NCBI GenBank assembly: GCA_011050615.1
Contig: DRFJ01000042.1
Coordinates: 1-48,018, forward strand
Direction: 5' to 3'
DNA: 48,018 bases
Source: Bacteroidota bacterium
GTDB lineage: Bacteria > Bacteroidota > Bacteroidia > Bacteroidales > VadinHA17
Each line of letters opens with the position of its first letter. Position 1 is the first letter of the stretch. Below the pieces are notes generated by a model. It did not search any database. It had not been told where the DNA came from and was given only the letters and a program-made list of their open reading frames with translations. Below, piece by piece: positions 8,007 through 16,984 of this stretch. The position numbers were made by a program, and so were the translations under genes.

Positions 8007-8846
8007 TTATTGAATTACTTCAACAAGTTCATAGGACTTGCCCTTTAGCCACTCAGTCCATTCAACCGTGGTTTTTGATCTGTCAAAAGTTACCCATGAT
8101 ATGGCCTCCCCGAATACTATGTGGAGGTCTTTATTTTTCTGTTTAAACATTTCATCGGGCAAATAAAGCATTTCAATATTTGCCTTTATCCCCAGTGCTT
8201 TTCTGAAATTGGAGAGCTTATAAAACCAGTTGGAATTTTTCCCTGAAAAATAAACCGGAACAATATCCCTCTTATGTTTGATAGCCTTTACAAGAAAATT
8301 TTTCTGCCAGTCAAGGTCCTTAATTTTTCCATGCTTTTTCCTTGAACATAAGCCTGCAGGAAAATATAAAATCTGGGCATCGGAAGCATAAGCTTCCTCA
8401 ATCTTTATTGCTGATTCCCTGGCCTGGCTTCCATGTTTGTTAATGGGTAAAAAAATACCTGACATATTACTGATATTCAGCAGTATGTCATTGACAGGGA
8501 ATTTAATGTCATCAAAATGCTTTGATATCTCTGTCATAAAAACAAGCCCGTCAAGACCGCCCAGGGGATGATTTGAAACAAAGACATAACGACCGGGACC
8601 GGGTATATTATGCTCATTGTGAACCTGGTAGTTTATGCCAAGGTATCCAAGTCCGGCCTTAACCAGGTCTATATTTTTAAAATCCCCGTATTTTGACAGG
8701 AAATCATTGAGTTCATCTTCATGAATTACCCTTTTCAGATACCTGATTATGAAATTCGGTAGCACCCTGGCAAGACCCGGGTTTTTATCCCTGAATATTT
8801 CTTTTACGTCTATCCTGGTCTCAGCTGAGACTGTATTATCATTCAT
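8007..8846 (-). CDS. PlsC-type O-acyltransferase, GlsA/OlsA-like
   Basis: A 279-residue lysophospholipid acyltransferase-like protein. The acyltransferase block I reads VSNHPLGGLDG, so the catalytic His and Asp are separated by five residues rather than the four of the standard HX4D motif; block III-like LYFPAGLCSRKK follows about 70 residues later (the FPEGT equivalent). Proteins of this type in Bacteroidota (GlsA) O-acylate the hydroxy fatty acid of lyso-amino-acid lipids to give the two-chain lipid. It is the first gene of a two-gene minus-strand unit with the GNAT-type enzyme. No strong membrane helix is visible, so attachment is probably peripheral. A general glycerolipid acyltransferase remains the alternative. 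Confidence 0.72.
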   Translation of the reverse strand: MNDNTVSAETRIDVKEIFRDKNPGLARVLPNFIIRYLKRVIHEDELNDFLSKYGDFKNIDLVKAGLGYLGINYQVHNEHNIPGPGRYVFVSNHPLGGLDGLVFMTEISKHFDDIKFPVNDILLNISNMSGIFLPINKHGSQARESAIKIEEAYASDAQILYFPAGLCSRKKHGKIKDLDWQKNFLVKAIKHKRDIVPVYFSGKNSNWFYKLSNFRKALGIKANIEMLYLPDEMFKQKNKDLHIVFGEAISWVTFDRSKTTVEWTEWLKGKSYELVEVIQ

Positions 8847-8880
8847 CTGTTTAAGTCCCGGTAAATATATTTTGCTACTG

Positions 8881-8888
8881 CAAATTTA
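8881..8888 (-). promoter_or_regulatory. Candidate -7 promoter element for the acyltransferase pair
   Basis: On the minus strand this reads TAAATTTG, an exact TAnnTTTG match, 35 bases upstream of the ATG at 8846. No good -33 element is seen at 19-20 bases, so confidence is moderate. Confidence 0.45.
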
Positions 8889-8992
8889 GTCAAAAACATC
8901 AAATCAGACCATAGTTAAAGGACGGATTATAATCATGGTATAATTATTTCCGGAAGCGATATCTCAAAGAGATATTATTGAAAGTTATTAAC

Positions 8993-9029
8993 AAAGTGTA
9001 AAAAAATGGGGTAAAGTGGAGTAAAGTGG
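8993..9029 (+). promoter_or_regulatory. Four MraZ-type operator boxes upstream of mraZ
   Basis: Four 7-base boxes start exactly 10 bases apart: AAAGTGT at 8993, AAAATGG at 9003, AAAGTGG at 9013 and AAAGTGG at 9023, each separated by 3 bases. The known MraZ operator in Mollicutes is AAAGTG(T/G) repeated with 3-base spacers, and in E. coli it is TGGG repeated with similar period. The array ends 41 bases before the mraZ ATG and probably overlaps the promoter (a TAATTTTA -7-like sequence is at 9041-9048). Autoregulation of the dcw cluster by MraZ is the natural inference. Confidence 0.8.
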
Positions 9030-9070
9030 GGAATTTTTCTTAATTTTACCTTCAAACTTGTTTTTTTGAT

Positions 9071-9538
9071 ATGGCCACATTCATAGGTGATTACAGTTGC
9101 AGAATTGATACCAAGGGCAGGTTGATCTTCCCCTCTGCTTTCAAAAAGCAGATGCAATCGACTGATGATGATCACTTTGTGGTGAGGAGAGACATCTTCG
9201 AACAGTGCCTGGTATTATACACATCGGGCGACTGGGAGGAGCAGATGAGCAAGATACGGAGCAGGATAAATCCCTATAACAGGGAGCATAACAGGTTTTT
9301 GCGCAATTTCTTTAAGGGAACGGCCGAGCTTGCTCTTGACAGCAGTAATCGTTTGCTCATTCCCCGGAGACTTATTGAGGCAGCGGGAATAGACAAAGAG
9401 GTTGTGCTGGCAGGACAGGACGGGAGGATAGAGATCTGGGCCAGCGGGAGATATGAAAAAATTGATATGCCGGTGGATGATTTTGCTGACCTGGCAGAAA
9501 AACTGATGGGAGGTAAATTACCTGAAGGAGAATTATGA
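9071..9538 (+). CDS. mraZ: MraZ, dcw-cluster transcription regulator
   Basis: A 155-residue protein with two SpoVT/AbrB-type halves. The first half has the DTKGRLIFPSAFKK motif near residues 13-26 and the second the DSSNRLLIPRRLIEAAGI motif near 91-108; both carry the DxxxR pattern characteristic of MraZ. MraZ forms a ring-shaped oligomer that binds tandem boxes in front of its own gene and usually represses the division and cell wall operon. Such boxes are present at 8993-9029. Its last four bases overlap the rsmH start (ATGATG), implying coupled translation. Confidence 0.96.
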   Translation: MATFIGDYSCRIDTKGRLIFPSAFKKQMQSTDDDHFVVRRDIFEQCLVLYTSGDWEEQMSKIRSRINPYNREHNRFLRNFFKGTAELALDSSNRLLIPRRLIEAAGIDKEVVLAGQDGRIEIWASGRYEKIDMPVDDFADLAEKLMGGKLPEGEL

Positions 9539-10434
9539 TGTTATACCATGTCCCTGCATTGCTGAATGAATGTATTGACGGGCTGAACATTCAGCCTGAC
9601 GGGATTTATGTTGATGTAACTTTCGGTGGTGGCGGGCATTCGTATGAGATACTGAAGCGTCTTGACAGGGGAAAGCTGATTGCTTTCGATCAGGATGAAA
9701 ATGCTGAAAGAAATAAACCGGTTGACGACCGGTTTCTGTTTATAAACCAGAATTTCCGCTTTCTGAGAAATAACCTTCGCTATCACGGTGTGGAAAAAAT
9801 TAATGGCCTGGTGGCTGACCTCGGTGTTTCCTTCAGGCAGTTTGACGATCCGGGAAGAGGCTTCTCCTACAGGTTTGAATCGGATCTTGATATGAGAATG
9901 AACCAGGCTGCAGGTAAAACAGCTGCAGATATTGTAAATAATTACCCTGAAGAACGACTGCGTAAAATATTTCGCGATTACGGGGAATTCAGGAATGCCG
10001 GGGCTCTTGCTGGAGCAATTGCTGCATCCAGGTCGGAGTCACCTATCAGAACAACAGGCCAACTCATTGAATCGGTCAGGGAATATATACCTGAAAGGGC
10101 AATGAATAAATATCTGTCGAGATTGTTCCAGGCCTTGCGGATTGAGGTAAACAGGGAGGTCGAATTTCTCAGGGACATGTTATTACAGGCAACAGACATA
10201 CTCATAAAAGGAGGAAGGATAGGGGTGATAGCCTATCATTCGGTAGAAGACAGGCTTGTGAAGAATTTTTTCAGATACGGAAATTTTGAAGGACAGGAGC
10301 GAAAGGATTTTTATGGCAATACTGAAAGCCCCTTTATACTGGTTAACAGGAAGGTGATAAGCCCTTCCCCCGAAGAGGTGAGCAGGAACAAAAGGGCACG
10401 CAGCGCCAGGTTAAGGATAGCAGAAAAAAAGTAA
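9535..10434 (+). CDS. rsmH: 16S rRNA (cytosine1402-N4)-methyltransferase
   Basis: A 299-residue protein of standard length. It begins YHVPALLNECIDGL and has the SAM-binding motif VDVTFGGGGHS at about residues 27-37, the family GLVADLGVSFRQFD segment (canonical DLGVSSxQLD), GRGFSYRFESDLDMRM, and the C-terminal GRIGVIAYHSVEDRLVKNFFR and KRARSARLRIAEK. It methylates N4 of C1402 in the decoding centre of 16S rRNA. Two ATG codons are adjacent at 9535 and 9538; either works and both overlap the mraZ stop. Confidence 0.96.
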   Translation: MMLYHVPALLNECIDGLNIQPDGIYVDVTFGGGGHSYEILKRLDRGKLIAFDQDENAERNKPVDDRFLFINQNFRFLRNNLRYHGVEKINGLVADLGVSFRQFDDPGRGFSYRFESDLDMRMNQAAGKTAADIVNNYPEERLRKIFRDYGEFRNAGALAGAIAASRSESPIRTTGQLIESVREYIPERAMNKYLSRLFQALRIEVNREVEFLRDMLLQATDILIKGGRIGVIAYHSVEDRLVKNFFRYGNFEGQERKDFYGNTESPFILVNRKVISPSPEEVSRNKRARSARLRIAEKK

Positions 10435-10436
10435 AG

Positions 10437-10799
10437 ATGGAGAAAAGTAAAAAATCTTCGGTAAGCAAGGGTCATCCAAAAGGTGAAGGCTTCATAAAGA
10501 GCCTGATCAGCGGCTCTTTATTCAGTGAGAAAATTATACTGGGGAACCTTCCATTCTTATTTATGCTAACTGTTCTCGGAGCCTTTTACATAGCCAACAG
10601 GTTTCATGCTGAAAAAATAATCAGGAAGACAGACGTCTTGCTGGAGGAAGTTAAGGAATTAAGGGCGGAGGCAATGGCTACCGCATCAGAGCTTATGTAT
10701 ATAAGCAAGCAATCTCAGGTGACAAATCAGGTAAACCAGCGCGGACTTAAGTTGAAGGAGCTGAAAGAGCCTCCTTATAAAATAGTGGTAAAAGAATAG
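10437..10799 (+). CDS. ftsL: FtsL-like cell division protein
   Basis: A 120-residue single-pass protein: a basic cytoplasmic N-terminus of about 36 residues (KSKKSSVSKGHPKG and following), a membrane helix at about residues 38-56, then a periplasmic stretch of about 60 residues with heptad-like spacing suited to a coiled coil. Sequence similarity to E. coli FtsL is very weak, as is usual; the identification rests on size, topology and position between rsmH and ftsI, where Bacteroidota keep their FtsL-like gene. The partner would be FtsB and the FtsQ encoded at 20665. It starts 2 bases after the rsmH stop. Confidence 0.75.
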   Translation: MEKSKKSSVSKGHPKGEGFIKSLISGSLFSEKIILGNLPFLFMLTVLGAFYIANRFHAEKIIRKTDVLLEEVKELRAEAMATASELMYISKQSQVTNQVNQRGLKLKELKEPPYKIVVKE

Positions 10800-10806
10800 A
10801 AGAAAG

Positions 10807-12906
10807 ATGGCACTCCGGGATGAAATAATATGGCGAAGCGGGGTAGTATATATTACTATTACAATTATTGCCCTTGCTATCCTGGCCCGCATTTTCATTA
10901 TTCAGTTCCTTCAGGGCGAGCAATGGGCTGAACTGGGGGAAGAATTTGTTTACAAGACCGACATTGTTCCTGCTAACAGGGGTGATATTTTATCTGATGA
11001 CGGGAGACTCCTGGCCAGTTCAGTTCCATATTATTCAATATACATTGATACACGAAGCACGGGTATGGATCAGCAGACATGGACCCAGGGAATTGACGGC
11101 CTCTGTGATGGTTTATCAAAAATAATAGGACTTAAGTCTGCTGATGCATGGAAGCGAGATCTGGTAAACGCCAGGAGAAAAGGAGAGAGATACTATCTCA
11201 TAAAAAGAAGGGTAAGTCATAATACCCTGAAAGACTTGAAGCAGTTGCCCATATTCGAGCAGGGCAGGTATAAGGGAGGCTTTATTGCAGAACCTGAAAA
11301 TATACGTATACGACCACATCACAGGCTGGCCAGCCGTACCATCGGATATCTGACAAAGGGATCTGCAGGTAATGTGGTCGGCCTGGAAGGTGCCTATGAT
11401 GCCGAGCTTACAGGTATCAGCGGCTCAGTTTTGAAGCAGCGGCTTACCGGGGGAGCGTGGATGCCGGTGAAAAGTGCAAACTCAGTCGAGCCAAGGGATG
11501 GGAATGATATTCTGACCACAATAAACATTGACCTGCAGGACGTAGCTGAAACGGCACTGGAAAAACAACTGGTGAAGCATAATGCCCATCATGGTGTTGC
11601 AGTACTTATGGAAGTTAAAACAGGTGACATTAAGGCTATGGCCAACCTTGAGATGGGGGAGGATGGGAATTTCCATGAATCATATAATTATGCCGTTGGT
11701 GAGAGTACCGAACCGGGCTCGACTTTCAAACTGGCATCCTTCATGGCTGCTCTGGAAGATGGCGTTATTGATCTTGATGATACGATAGACACCGGCGATG
11801 GAAGTGTCAGGTATTATGACAAAACCATAAGGGATACAAGGAAGGAAGGTTATGGCAAACTGAGTGTGAAAGAGATATTCGAGAAATCATCCAATGTGGG
11901 AACGGCCAAAATAATTTATGAAAACTATAAAAGCCGCCCGGGTGATTATGTCGACAGGCTTTATCGTATGGGGCTGAATGAGAAACTGGGTCTTGATATT
12001 AAGGGTGAAGGTACTCCGCTTATCAGATATCCGGGCGACAGGTACTGGTCGGGTATTTCATTGCCCATGATGTCGCATGGATATGAGGTGCAGATGACAC
12101 CGATTCAGATACTGACTTTCTACAATGCCGTGGCCAACGGGGGTCGGATGATGAAACCAAGGATTGTCAGAGAAATTCAGTATCATGGCGAAACAATAAA
12201 AGAAATAAATACAGAAGTTCTTAATCCTGCCATCTGTTCCCGTGCCACAATAGAAAAAGCCAGGTTATTACTGGAAGGTGTTGTGGAAAATGGTACAGCA
12301 AAAAACCTTGATAATGATACTTACAGCATAGCCGGCAAAACGGGAACGGCACAGATAGCAAATGATAAATATGGGTATAAACACGGTGGCAAGGTGTCAT
12401 ACCAGGCCTCCTTCGTTGGCTATTTTCCTGCAGAAAACCCTGTGTATTCATGTATTGTGGTTGTCAATGCCCCTTCAAATTCGGTTTATTATGGCAACCT
12501 GGTTGCAGGCCCGGTGTTCAAAGAAATCGCTGATAAGGTATATGCAACACACTTTTTTGGTGATCCGGAGAAGCCAGGCTATAGCACCCCGGATTTAAAA
12601 AAGGGATATACAGATGATGCCCGATACCTGCTAGCTGAACTTGGTGTGAAATTTAACTGCCCGGTCAACGAGAAATGGGTGGAGTCATTCACTGAAAGTG
12701 ATACAGTCATATTCAGGGAACTGGAACTGATTGAAAACCTTGTTCCCAATGTACTTGGCATGGGACTCAGGGATGCGCTTTTCCTCCTCGAGAATTCAGG
12801 CCTTAAGGTAACCGTCAGTGGAAGGGGCGAGGTTGTGAGTCAGTCTTTGCGCCCTGGTACCAGGATAACTCCGGGTTCAGGGATAAACATTGAATTAAGA
12901 AACTGA
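10807..12906 (+). CDS. ftsI: Septal peptidoglycan transpeptidase (PBP3) with a PASTA domain
   Basis: A 699-residue penicillin-binding protein. One N-terminal membrane helix (about residues 13-33) precedes a PBP dimerisation domain and a transpeptidase domain with all three active-site motifs: the SxxK serine at Ser305 (GSTFK), SSN at 361-363 and KTGT starting at Lys511. The C-terminal 65 residues (LVPNVLGMGLRDALFLLENSG, then RPGTRITPGSGINIEL) form one PASTA domain, common in Bacteroidota PBP3 and absent from the E. coli protein. It crosslinks septal peptidoglycan with FtsW as its glycosyltransferase partner. The stop TGA overlaps the murE ATG by one base. Confidence 0.95.
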   Translation: MALRDEIIWRSGVVYITITIIALAILARIFIIQFLQGEQWAELGEEFVYKTDIVPANRGDILSDDGRLLASSVPYYSIYIDTRSTGMDQQTWTQGIDGLCDGLSKIIGLKSADAWKRDLVNARRKGERYYLIKRRVSHNTLKDLKQLPIFEQGRYKGGFIAEPENIRIRPHHRLASRTIGYLTKGSAGNVVGLEGAYDAELTGISGSVLKQRLTGGAWMPVKSANSVEPRDGNDILTTINIDLQDVAETALEKQLVKHNAHHGVAVLMEVKTGDIKAMANLEMGEDGNFHESYNYAVGESTEPGSTFKLASFMAALEDGVIDLDDTIDTGDGSVRYYDKTIRDTRKEGYGKLSVKEIFEKSSNVGTAKIIYENYKSRPGDYVDRLYRMGLNEKLGLDIKGEGTPLIRYPGDRYWSGISLPMMSHGYEVQMTPIQILTFYNAVANGGRMMKPRIVREIQYHGETIKEINTEVLNPAICSRATIEKARLLLEGVVENGTAKNLDNDTYSIAGKTGTAQIANDKYGYKHGGKVSYQASFVGYFPAENPVYSCIVVVNAPSNSVYYGNLVAGPVFKEIADKVYATHFFGDPEKPGYSTPDLKKGYTDDARYLLAELGVKFNCPVNEKWVESFTESDTVIFRELELIENLVPNVLGMGLRDALFLLENSGLKVTVSGRGEVVSQSLRPGTRITPGSGINIELRN

Positions 12907-14366
12907 TGAAGAAGCTAACAGAAATATTGTCCGGGATTGATTACCGGTGTTCCATGAACCCGGATGATATCTATGTGGCAAATATATGCTTTGATTCAAG
13001 TATGGCAGGGAGAAACGACCTCTTTGTTGCAGTGAAGGGCAACATAACTGACGGCCATAAATATATCGATAATGCCCTGACCCTGGGAGCCACAACGGTC
13101 ATTTGTGAAAATGTGCCGGGAAAAGCTGACCCCCGCATATGCTGGATCAGGGTAAGCGATTCCGCCCATGCGCTGGCAATCTGTGCTTCAAATTACTATG
13201 ACAGGCCCTCAGGGAAGGTACGTCTTGTAGGAGTAACAGGCACAAACGGAAAGACAACAACAGCCACCCTTTTGTATAAGCTTTTCACAGCAATGGGATA
13301 TAAAGCCGGCTTATTGTCGACCGTCAAGAATTATATTGCAGGAAAAGAGAAAGAAGCAAGTCTGACCACACCTGACCCGGTTAAAATTAATATGCTTCTA
13401 AGGGAAATGACGGAGGCAGGTTGTGAATATGCCTTTATGGAAGTCAGTTCGCATGCAGTAGTGCAGAAAAGGATAGCAGGCCTTGAATTCACAATGGGCA
13501 TATTTACCAATATTACACATGACCACCTTGATTATCATGGCACTTTCGATAATTACCTCAGGGCAAAAAAGGAATTCTTTGATCAATTACCTGCCGGATC
13601 AAGGGCCCTGGTAAATGCAGATGATCGCAACGCAGGTGTAATGGTGCAGAACTGCAAAGCCTCAATTTATGAATATTCACTTAAGTCAGTGGCTGATTAT
13701 ACATGCAGGATTGTGGAGCAGGGCTTTGATGGAATGAATATAAGATTCGGGAATCAGGATGTATGGACTTGTTTCATTGGAGAATTTAATGCTTACAATC
13801 TCCTGGCAGTTGCTTCTGCTGCTGACCTGCTCGGGCAGGACCGTCTGGAAGTACTTACTAATATCAGTAGTCTCAAACCGGTGCCCGGGAGGTTCGAAGT
13901 CATAAGATCAGATATGGGTCTGACTGCTATTGTTGACTATGCACATACACCTGACGCCCTGTCCAATGTGCTGTCAGCCATTAATAAAATACGCCGGCCT
14001 GAGAACAAGCTTATTACGGTGGTAGGTGCCGGGGGTGACCGCGATAAAAGCAAACGGCCTATAATGGCCAGGATCTGCGCTGAAAGCAGCGACAGGTTAA
14101 TCCTTACATCAGATAACCCCAGGACTGAAAATCCCGATATGATAATTGATGATATGATAAAGGGAGTACCAGGAAAAATGATGGGCAGGGTGCTGAGAAT
14201 ATCAGACAGGAGAGAGGCTATAAGGGCTGCTGCAATGGTGGCAGGAATAAATGATATAATCCTTGTTGCAGGGAAGGGTCATGAAACATACCAGGAAATA
14301 GGGGGCAAGCGTCTTCATTTTGATGACAGGGAAGAGTTAAGAAAAGTATTTATGTCAGCTAACTGA
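12906..14366 (+). CDS. murE: UDP-MurNAc-tripeptide synthetase (meso-diaminopimelate type)
   Basis: A 486-residue Mur ligase of normal length. The ATP-binding loop GVTGTNGKTTTATLL lies near residues 109-123, the substrate-binding MEVSSHAV near 180 and the GAGGDRDKSKRP segment in the C-terminal domain. The amino-acid specificity motif reads DNPR at residues 403-406, the form found in enzymes that add meso-diaminopimelate rather than lysine, so the peptidoglycan is predicted to be of the usual Gram-negative DAP type. It starts within the stop of ftsI and is followed after 10 bases by mraY. Confidence 0.96.
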   Translation: MKKLTEILSGIDYRCSMNPDDIYVANICFDSSMAGRNDLFVAVKGNITDGHKYIDNALTLGATTVICENVPGKADPRICWIRVSDSAHALAICASNYYDRPSGKVRLVGVTGTNGKTTTATLLYKLFTAMGYKAGLLSTVKNYIAGKEKEASLTTPDPVKINMLLREMTEAGCEYAFMEVSSHAVVQKRIAGLEFTMGIFTNITHDHLDYHGTFDNYLRAKKEFFDQLPAGSRALVNADDRNAGVMVQNCKASIYEYSLKSVADYTCRIVEQGFDGMNIRFGNQDVWTCFIGEFNAYNLLAVASAADLLGQDRLEVLTNISSLKPVPGRFEVIRSDMGLTAIVDYAHTPDALSNVLSAINKIRRPENKLITVVGAGGDRDKSKRPIMARICAESSDRLILTSDNPRTENPDMIIDDMIKGVPGKMMGRVLRISDRREAIRAAAMVAGINDIILVAGKGHETYQEIGGKRLHFDDREELRKVFMSAN

Positions 14367-14376
14367 AACATAAAGT

Positions 14377-15633
14377 ATGTTATATTACCTGTTTAAATAT
14401 CTTGAATCACTGGATATCCCCGGGGCGGGGGTCTTTGAATATATCTCTTTCCGCTCGGCCGCCGCAGTTATTACTTCCCTCCTCATTTCACTTCTCGTAG
14501 GTAAGAGAATAATAAACCGCCTGCAGAAGGAGCAGGTAGGTGAACTTGTGCGTGATCTGGGACTGGAAGGCCAGTACAGGAAAGAAGGAACTCCTTCTAT
14601 GGGAGGCCTTATAATTCTGGCCTCAATAATTATCCCCACCCTCCTCTTTGCCAGGCTGGACAATATTTATGTCATATTGATGCTCGTTACCACTGTCTGG
14701 CTTGGGTTTTTAGGGTTCGTTGATGACTACATAAAGATTTTCAAAAAGAATAAGAAGGGACTGGCAGGTAAGTTTAAAGTTATAGGTCAGATGGTGCTGG
14801 GCCTGGTTGTCGGGGTAACTCTTCTTTTCAGTGACCAGGCTGTGGTCAGGGAAATAGTGGCCATGGAAGAAATGAATATCTTCCAGACTTCTGAATACCT
14901 CCAGGCAGCCAATGTAGACCAGACTGCTGATTATATAACCAGGGATATTAAATGTACCAAGACAACCATTCCATTTGTAAAAGACAATGAATTTGATTAT
15001 TCATGGCTGGCTCCCTTCATAAATGATGAAAACAGGCAAACAGCAGGCTGGTTTGTTTTCGTTATCGTAACCATATTTATTGTTATAGGGGTTTCAAACG
15101 GGGCAAACCTGACTGACGGACTTGACGGGCTGGCAACGGGCACATCGTCGATTATAGGTGTAACCCTCGGAGTGCTTGCCTATGTGTCGGGTAATATAAT
15201 ATATGCTGACTACCTGAATATTATGTACATCCCATATACGGGAGAGCTGGTGATATTTGCCAGCGCCTTTACAGGAGCCACCATAGGCTTCCTGTGGTAT
15301 AATTCATATCCTGCCCAGGTTTTTATGGGCGATACCGGGAGCCTGGCATTGGGTGGTATAATAGCGGTTTTTGCAATAGTTATAAGAAAAGAACTGCTGA
15401 TCCCGATACTGTGCGGAATCTTCCTGGCAGAGAGCCTCTCCGTAATGATACAGGTAAGCTGGTTCAGAAGAACCAGGAGAAAAAGCGGGGTGGGGAAACG
15501 TGTTTTCCTTATGGCACCCCTGCATCATCATTACCAGATGAAAGGATATCCCGAGCCGAAAATTGTAACAAGGTTCTGGATAGTGGCCATAATGCTTGCA
15601 GTACTGAGCGTAGTAACATTGAAGATCAGATAA
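14377..15633 (+). CDS. mraY: Phospho-MurNAc-pentapeptide transferase, insertion-bearing Bacteroidota form
   Basis: A 418-residue integral membrane enzyme that attaches phospho-MurNAc-pentapeptide to undecaprenyl phosphate, giving lipid I. Family motifs are present: [47 protein letters not shown] and [15 protein letters not shown]. Compared with the roughly 360-residue E. coli enzyme it has an extra stretch of about 55-60 residues (around residues 150-215) between membrane segments, which recurs in Bacteroidota MraY. About ten membrane helices are expected. The final TAA shares its last base with the murD ATG. Confidence 0.96.
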   Translation: MLYYLFKYLESLDIPGAGVFEYISFRSAAAVITSLLISLLVGKRIINRLQKEQVGELVRDLGLEGQYRKEGTPSMGGLIILASIIIPTLLFARLDNIYVILMLVTTVWLGFLGFVDDYIKIFKKNKKGLAGKFKVIGQMVLGLVVGVTLLFSDQAVVREIVAMEEMNIFQTSEYLQAANVDQTADYITRDIKCTKTTIPFVKDNEFDYSWLAPFINDENRQTAGWFVFVIVTIFIVIGVSNGANLTDGLDGLATGTSSIIGVTLGVLAYVSGNIIYADYLNIMYIPYTGELVIFASAFTGATIGFLWYNSYPAQVFMGDTGSLALGGIIAVFAIVIRKELLIPILCGIFLAESLSVMIQVSWFRRTRRKSGVGKRVFLMAPLHHHYQMKGYPEPKIVTRFWIVAIMLAVLSVVTLKIR

Positions 15634-16973
15634 TGAAGAAGAAAATCGTCATACTGGGTGCAGGTGAGAGCGGAACGGGATCAGCTATCCTGGCCGCAAA
15701 GGAAGGCTTTGATGTCTTTGTATCCGATATAGCCGGGATCAAAGATAAATACAGGAAGGACCTTATTGCCTATAATATTGATTTCGAAGAAGGTAAGCAT
15801 AGCACTGAACTCCTGCTTGAGGCTGATATTGTTGTCAAAAGCCCCGGAATACCCGATGATAAACCGCCCGTGCGTGAGCTTATTGAAGCCGGAATACCGG
15901 TAATATCCGAGATTGAATTTGCCGGCAGGTATACCACTGCCAGGAAGATATGTATCACAGGCAGTAATGGCAAGACAACAACAACAAATCTTATATATGA
16001 AATATTGACAAGGGCAGGTCTAAATGTTGCCCTGTCAGGTAATGTTGGCCACTCCTTTGCCAGGCAGGTGGCTGAAGGAAGTTATGACTACTTCGTTATA
16101 GAGCTGAGTAGTTTTCAGCTTGACGGCATGTTCGATTTTAAAGCTGATATAGCTGTTTTACTGAATATAAGCCCTGACCACCTCGACCGCTATGGCAATA
16201 CTTTCCAGGGATATATAAACTCCAAATTCAGGATACTGAATAAGCAGTCAGAGGAAGATTATTTCATCTACTGGGCAGATGACCCGGTCATAGCTAAAGA
16301 ACTTTCACTAAGAAATCCGGAAGCCCTTTTGCTGCCATTTTCCATTGAAAGAAAAGCAGGGATGGCAGGATATATTGAAAACAACAATCTAACCCTTTCC
16401 ATTCACAATAAAACCGAAACGATTATGACAATTCATGACCTTGCACTTAAAGGCCGCCATAATACCTATAATTCAATGGCTGCTGCACTAGCGGGTAAAA
16501 TACTGAATATAAGAAAGGAAATCATCAGGGAAAGTCTGACTGATTTCCAGGGGGTGGAGCACAGGCTCGAAACAGTAATTACCGTGCATGGTATTAATTT
16601 TATCAACGACTCCAAGGCTACAAATGTGAATTCTACCTGGTATGCCCTTGAATGTATGACCACAAGGGTGGTCTGGATAGCAGGGGGGACCGATAAAGGC
16701 AACGATTATACCGAACTGCATAAGCTGGCCGGGGAGAAGGTAAAGGCTATTGTATGCCTTGGCAAGGATAACAGTAAGATAATTGAAAATTTTAAAGAAC
16801 TGGTACCGACTATTATCGAAACGAAATCTATGCCAGAAGCGGTAAAATCAGCCTATTATCTTGCTTCAACTGGCGATACGGTGTTATTATCACCCGCCTG
16901 TGCAAGCTTCGATCTTTTCGAGAATTACGAGGATCGCGGAAGACAATTTAAGGATGCGGTGAAAAATCTTTAA
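15633..16973 (+). CDS. murD: UDP-MurNAc-L-alanine:D-glutamate ligase
   Basis: A 446-residue Mur ligase. I place the start at the ATG at 15633, which overlaps the mraY stop by one base and gives the expected N-terminus KKKIVILGAGESGTGSAILA; upstream codons in the same frame lie inside mraY and are not needed. The ATP-binding loop TGSNGKTTTTNL is near residues 109-120, ISPDHLDRY follows, and the FINDSKATNVNSTWYAL segment is the conserved MurD/MurC-type C-terminal motif. It adds D-glutamate to UDP-MurNAc-L-Ala in the cytoplasm. Confidence 0.95.
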   Translation: MKKKIVILGAGESGTGSAILAAKEGFDVFVSDIAGIKDKYRKDLIAYNIDFEEGKHSTELLLEADIVVKSPGIPDDKPPVRELIEAGIPVISEIEFAGRYTTARKICITGSNGKTTTTNLIYEILTRAGLNVALSGNVGHSFARQVAEGSYDYFVIELSSFQLDGMFDFKADIAVLLNISPDHLDRYGNTFQGYINSKFRILNKQSEEDYFIYWADDPVIAKELSLRNPEALLLPFSIERKAGMAGYIENNNLTLSIHNKTETIMTIHDLALKGRHNTYNSMAAALAGKILNIRKEIIRESLTDFQGVEHRLETVITVHGINFINDSKATNVNSTWYALECMTTRVVWIAGGTDKGNDYTELHKLAGEKVKAIVCLGKDNSKIIENFKELVPTIIETKSMPEAVKSAYYLASTGDTVLLSPACASFDLFENYEDRGRQFKDAVKNL

Positions 16974-16984
16974 TATACCTTGAG

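Noticed and set aside
8984..8995. A possible DnaA box (TTATTAACA) near mraZ
   Set aside because: It differs from TTATNCACA at the key C and stands alone; no cluster or origin-type AT region was found.
15411..15632. A 74-residue N-terminal extension of murD reaching back into mraY
   Set aside because: The MurD Rossmann start lies at the ATG at 15633, which overlaps the mraY stop as elsewhere in the cluster; the extension is only the mraY sequence in another frame.
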